From positions 124,001-188,000 of the forward strand of contig JAHBTA010000002.1 in the NCBI GenBank assembly GCA_019638805.1: DNA of 64,000 nucleotides. Reading direction: 5' to 3'. The position numbers and the translations under genes were made by a program. Under the pieces are notes generated by a model. It had not been told where the DNA came from and searched no databases. It worked only from the letters and a program-made list of their open reading frames with translations. Origin of the DNA: Microbacteriaceae bacterium. GTDB taxonomy: Bacteria; Actinomycetota; Actinomycetes; Actinomycetales; Microbacteriaceae. Shown piece after piece: positions 62,754-64,000 of the stretch (positions are counted from its first letter, which is position 1; every line of letters begins with the position of its first letter).

Positions 62754-63941
62754 ATGATCGCCGCGCGACTGCTGGACGTCCTGCTCGTCCTCCTCCTGCT
62801 GGTGTTCCTGGGCGAGGGCCTGCGCAACGGCTTCGCCCGCAGCATCAGCACGATCGTGGGCATCGTGGCCGGCGGGGTCGCCGCGTTCTTCGCCATTCCC
62901 CTGGTCGCGCAACTGCTGCCCGACCCGTTCTGGCGCACCGCCGCCACCATCGGGCTCGTGATCGCGCTGCTCGCCGGCGGGCACGCGGCCGGAAACGCGA
63001 TCGGCCGAGCGATCGCCGGACGGGTGGCCGAGAACGGGCTCGGCGTCGTGGATCGGCTGCTGGGCGCGCTCGCCAACCTGGTGACCTCAGCGCTCGTCAT
63101 GGCGCTCATCGCGGGGAGCGTCGCCGCGCTGGGCATCCCGCTGGTCTCCCCCGCGATCTCCGGATCGGTCGTTCTGCGCGCGATCGACGCGATCACCCCC
63201 GAACCCCTGGATGCCGGGCTCGCCCGCCTGCGCACGCTCGTCCTCGAACAGGGACTCCCGACCATCGGCGAGGCGCTCGGCGGCATCGCCGAATCTCCCG
63301 GTGTGCCCGATGTCGACACCGGAACCGACGCCCTCGCGGTTGCGGCCCAGTCCGTCGTGCGCATCAGCGGCACCGCCTACGCCTGCGGGCAGAACCAGTC
63401 GGGCACCGGGTTCGTGATCGCTCCCGATCGCATCGTCACCAATGCGCACGTCGTCGCCGGCGTCCCCGGACCCGTGGTCGAAGCGCCGAACGGGCAGGCG
63501 CTCGACGGCCGGGTCGTGTACTTCGATCCCGCCGACGATCTCGCGGTCATCGCGGTCGACGGGCTCACCGCCGCCCCCCTCGATCTCGCCGCTCCGCTCG
63601 GCCCGGGCGACGACGCCGTCGTCGACGGCTACCCCTACGGCGGTCCCTTCACGTCGGGACCCGCGCAGGTGCTCGCGATATCGACCGAGCGGCTCGAGGA
63701 CATCTACGGCAGCCGCTCGAGCACGCGCGAGGTCTACACTCTGGCCGCCGACATCGAGCCGGGCAACTCGGGCGGGCCGCTGCTCACCACCGACGGCGAC
63801 GTTGCGGGCGTGGTGTTCGCCCGCAGCGCCACCGACGACGACCTCGGGTACGCCATGACCAACACCGAGCTCGCCCCGGTGGCCCAACGCGCGCCCGGGC
63901 TCAGCACGGCGCTCGAGCCGGGCACCTGCGTGCGCGGCTGA
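62754..63941 (+). CDS. Membrane-bound serine protease, MarP-like
   Basis: A 395-residue protein. The first ~160 residues hold four membrane helices in the CvpA/colicin V production pattern, followed by a trypsin-like domain with His in TNAHVVAG, Asp in PADDLAVIAV and Ser in EPGNSGGPLL, plus an early Cys (YACGQNQSG) and a late Cys (GTCVRG) that could form a disulfide. M. tuberculosis MarP (Rv3671c) has this layout and protects against acid and oxidative stress; the same role here is inference. Confidence 0.9.
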   Translation: MIAARLLDVLLVLLLLVFLGEGLRNGFARSISTIVGIVAGGVAAFFAIPLVAQLLPDPFWRTAATIGLVIALLAGGHAAGNAIGRAIAGRVAENGLGVVDRLLGALANLVTSALVMALIAGSVAALGIPLVSPAISGSVVLRAIDAITPEPLDAGLARLRTLVLEQGLPTIGEALGGIAESPGVPDVDTGTDALAVAAQSVVRISGTAYACGQNQSGTGFVIAPDRIVTNAHVVAGVPGPVVEAPNGQALDGRVVYFDPADDLAVIAVDGLTAAPLDLAAPLGPGDDAVVDGYPYGGPFTSGPAQVLAISTERLEDIYGSRSSTREVYTLAADIEPGNSGGPLLTTDGDVAGVVFARSATDDDLGYAMTNTELAPVAQRAPGLSTALEPGTCVRG

Positions 63942-64000
63942 TCCGGGCTCCCGCATGCGCGGGGCGCCGCGGGCACGGGGCCTAGGCGTCCGGGTGGCGC

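Overview
The window is GC-rich, gene-dense DNA from an actinobacterium, most likely a Microbacteriaceae member close to Microbacterium. Evidence: the order lipB-lipA-DUF4191-RDD-glnA1 ... glnE-glnA2-panB (known from Mycobacterium tuberculosis Rv2217-Rv2225 and other actinobacteria), a homodimeric AceE followed by a FasR-fabDHF-acpP operon, a polyphosphate glucokinase, actinobacterial DUF families, double GlnR boxes, and many start codons lying 6-7 nt after a TANNNT -10 box (leaderless mRNAs). The taxonomic call is inference from gene content.

Layout. 1-6501: end of a 2-oxo acid dehydrogenase E2, a membrane pseudokinase, lipoate synthesis (lipB, lipA), DUF4191, RDD protein and glnA1 behind a double GlnR box. 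6482-19545: a 13-kb integrated island bounded by a perfect 16-bp direct repeat at the 3' end of glnA1. It carries a fossil integrase tail, an efflux cassette (MMPL pump, NarL-type two-component system, DUF2871, 14-TM MFS pump, DUF3817), a decayed helicase remnant of a conjugative element, an AbiE toxin-antitoxin pair, and a tyrosine integrase with its excisionase. 19534-28476: the interrupted nitrogen region resumes with glnE (adenylylates GlnA1), glnA2, panB, map, ppgK. 28735-35460: cold shock protein, RNase P RNA, RNase HI, a coiled-coil protein, Nif3-like protein, an unusual proline-rich NCS1 permease, an EamA exporter and tRNA-Val. 35588-46394: a clostripain-like lipoprotein, peroxiredoxin, aceE, fasR and the fatty acid operon, DUF3145. 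46511-64000: DNA polymerase I-like protein, DUF1684, a DUF1801 gene with a premature stop, pnp, dodecin, a luciferase-like monooxygenase with its FMN reductase, thioredoxin, a CASTOR/POLLUX-type channel, PadR regulator, rpsO, an EamA/CGNR divergent pair, VanZ and a MarP-like protease.

How the genes work together. GlnR boxes and GlnE both point to control of GlnA1; the island separates glnA1 from glnE physically but rebuilds the last codons of glnA1. AceE supplies acetyl-CoA and the adjacent FasR-fab operon uses it. LipB/LipA supply the lipoyl group required by the E2 protein encoded next to them. The most notable object is the glnA-site island, whose ends are defined to the base: joining the flanks recreates a glnA ending GTC TGA, while the integrated copy ends GTG TAG, both giving the same C-terminus.
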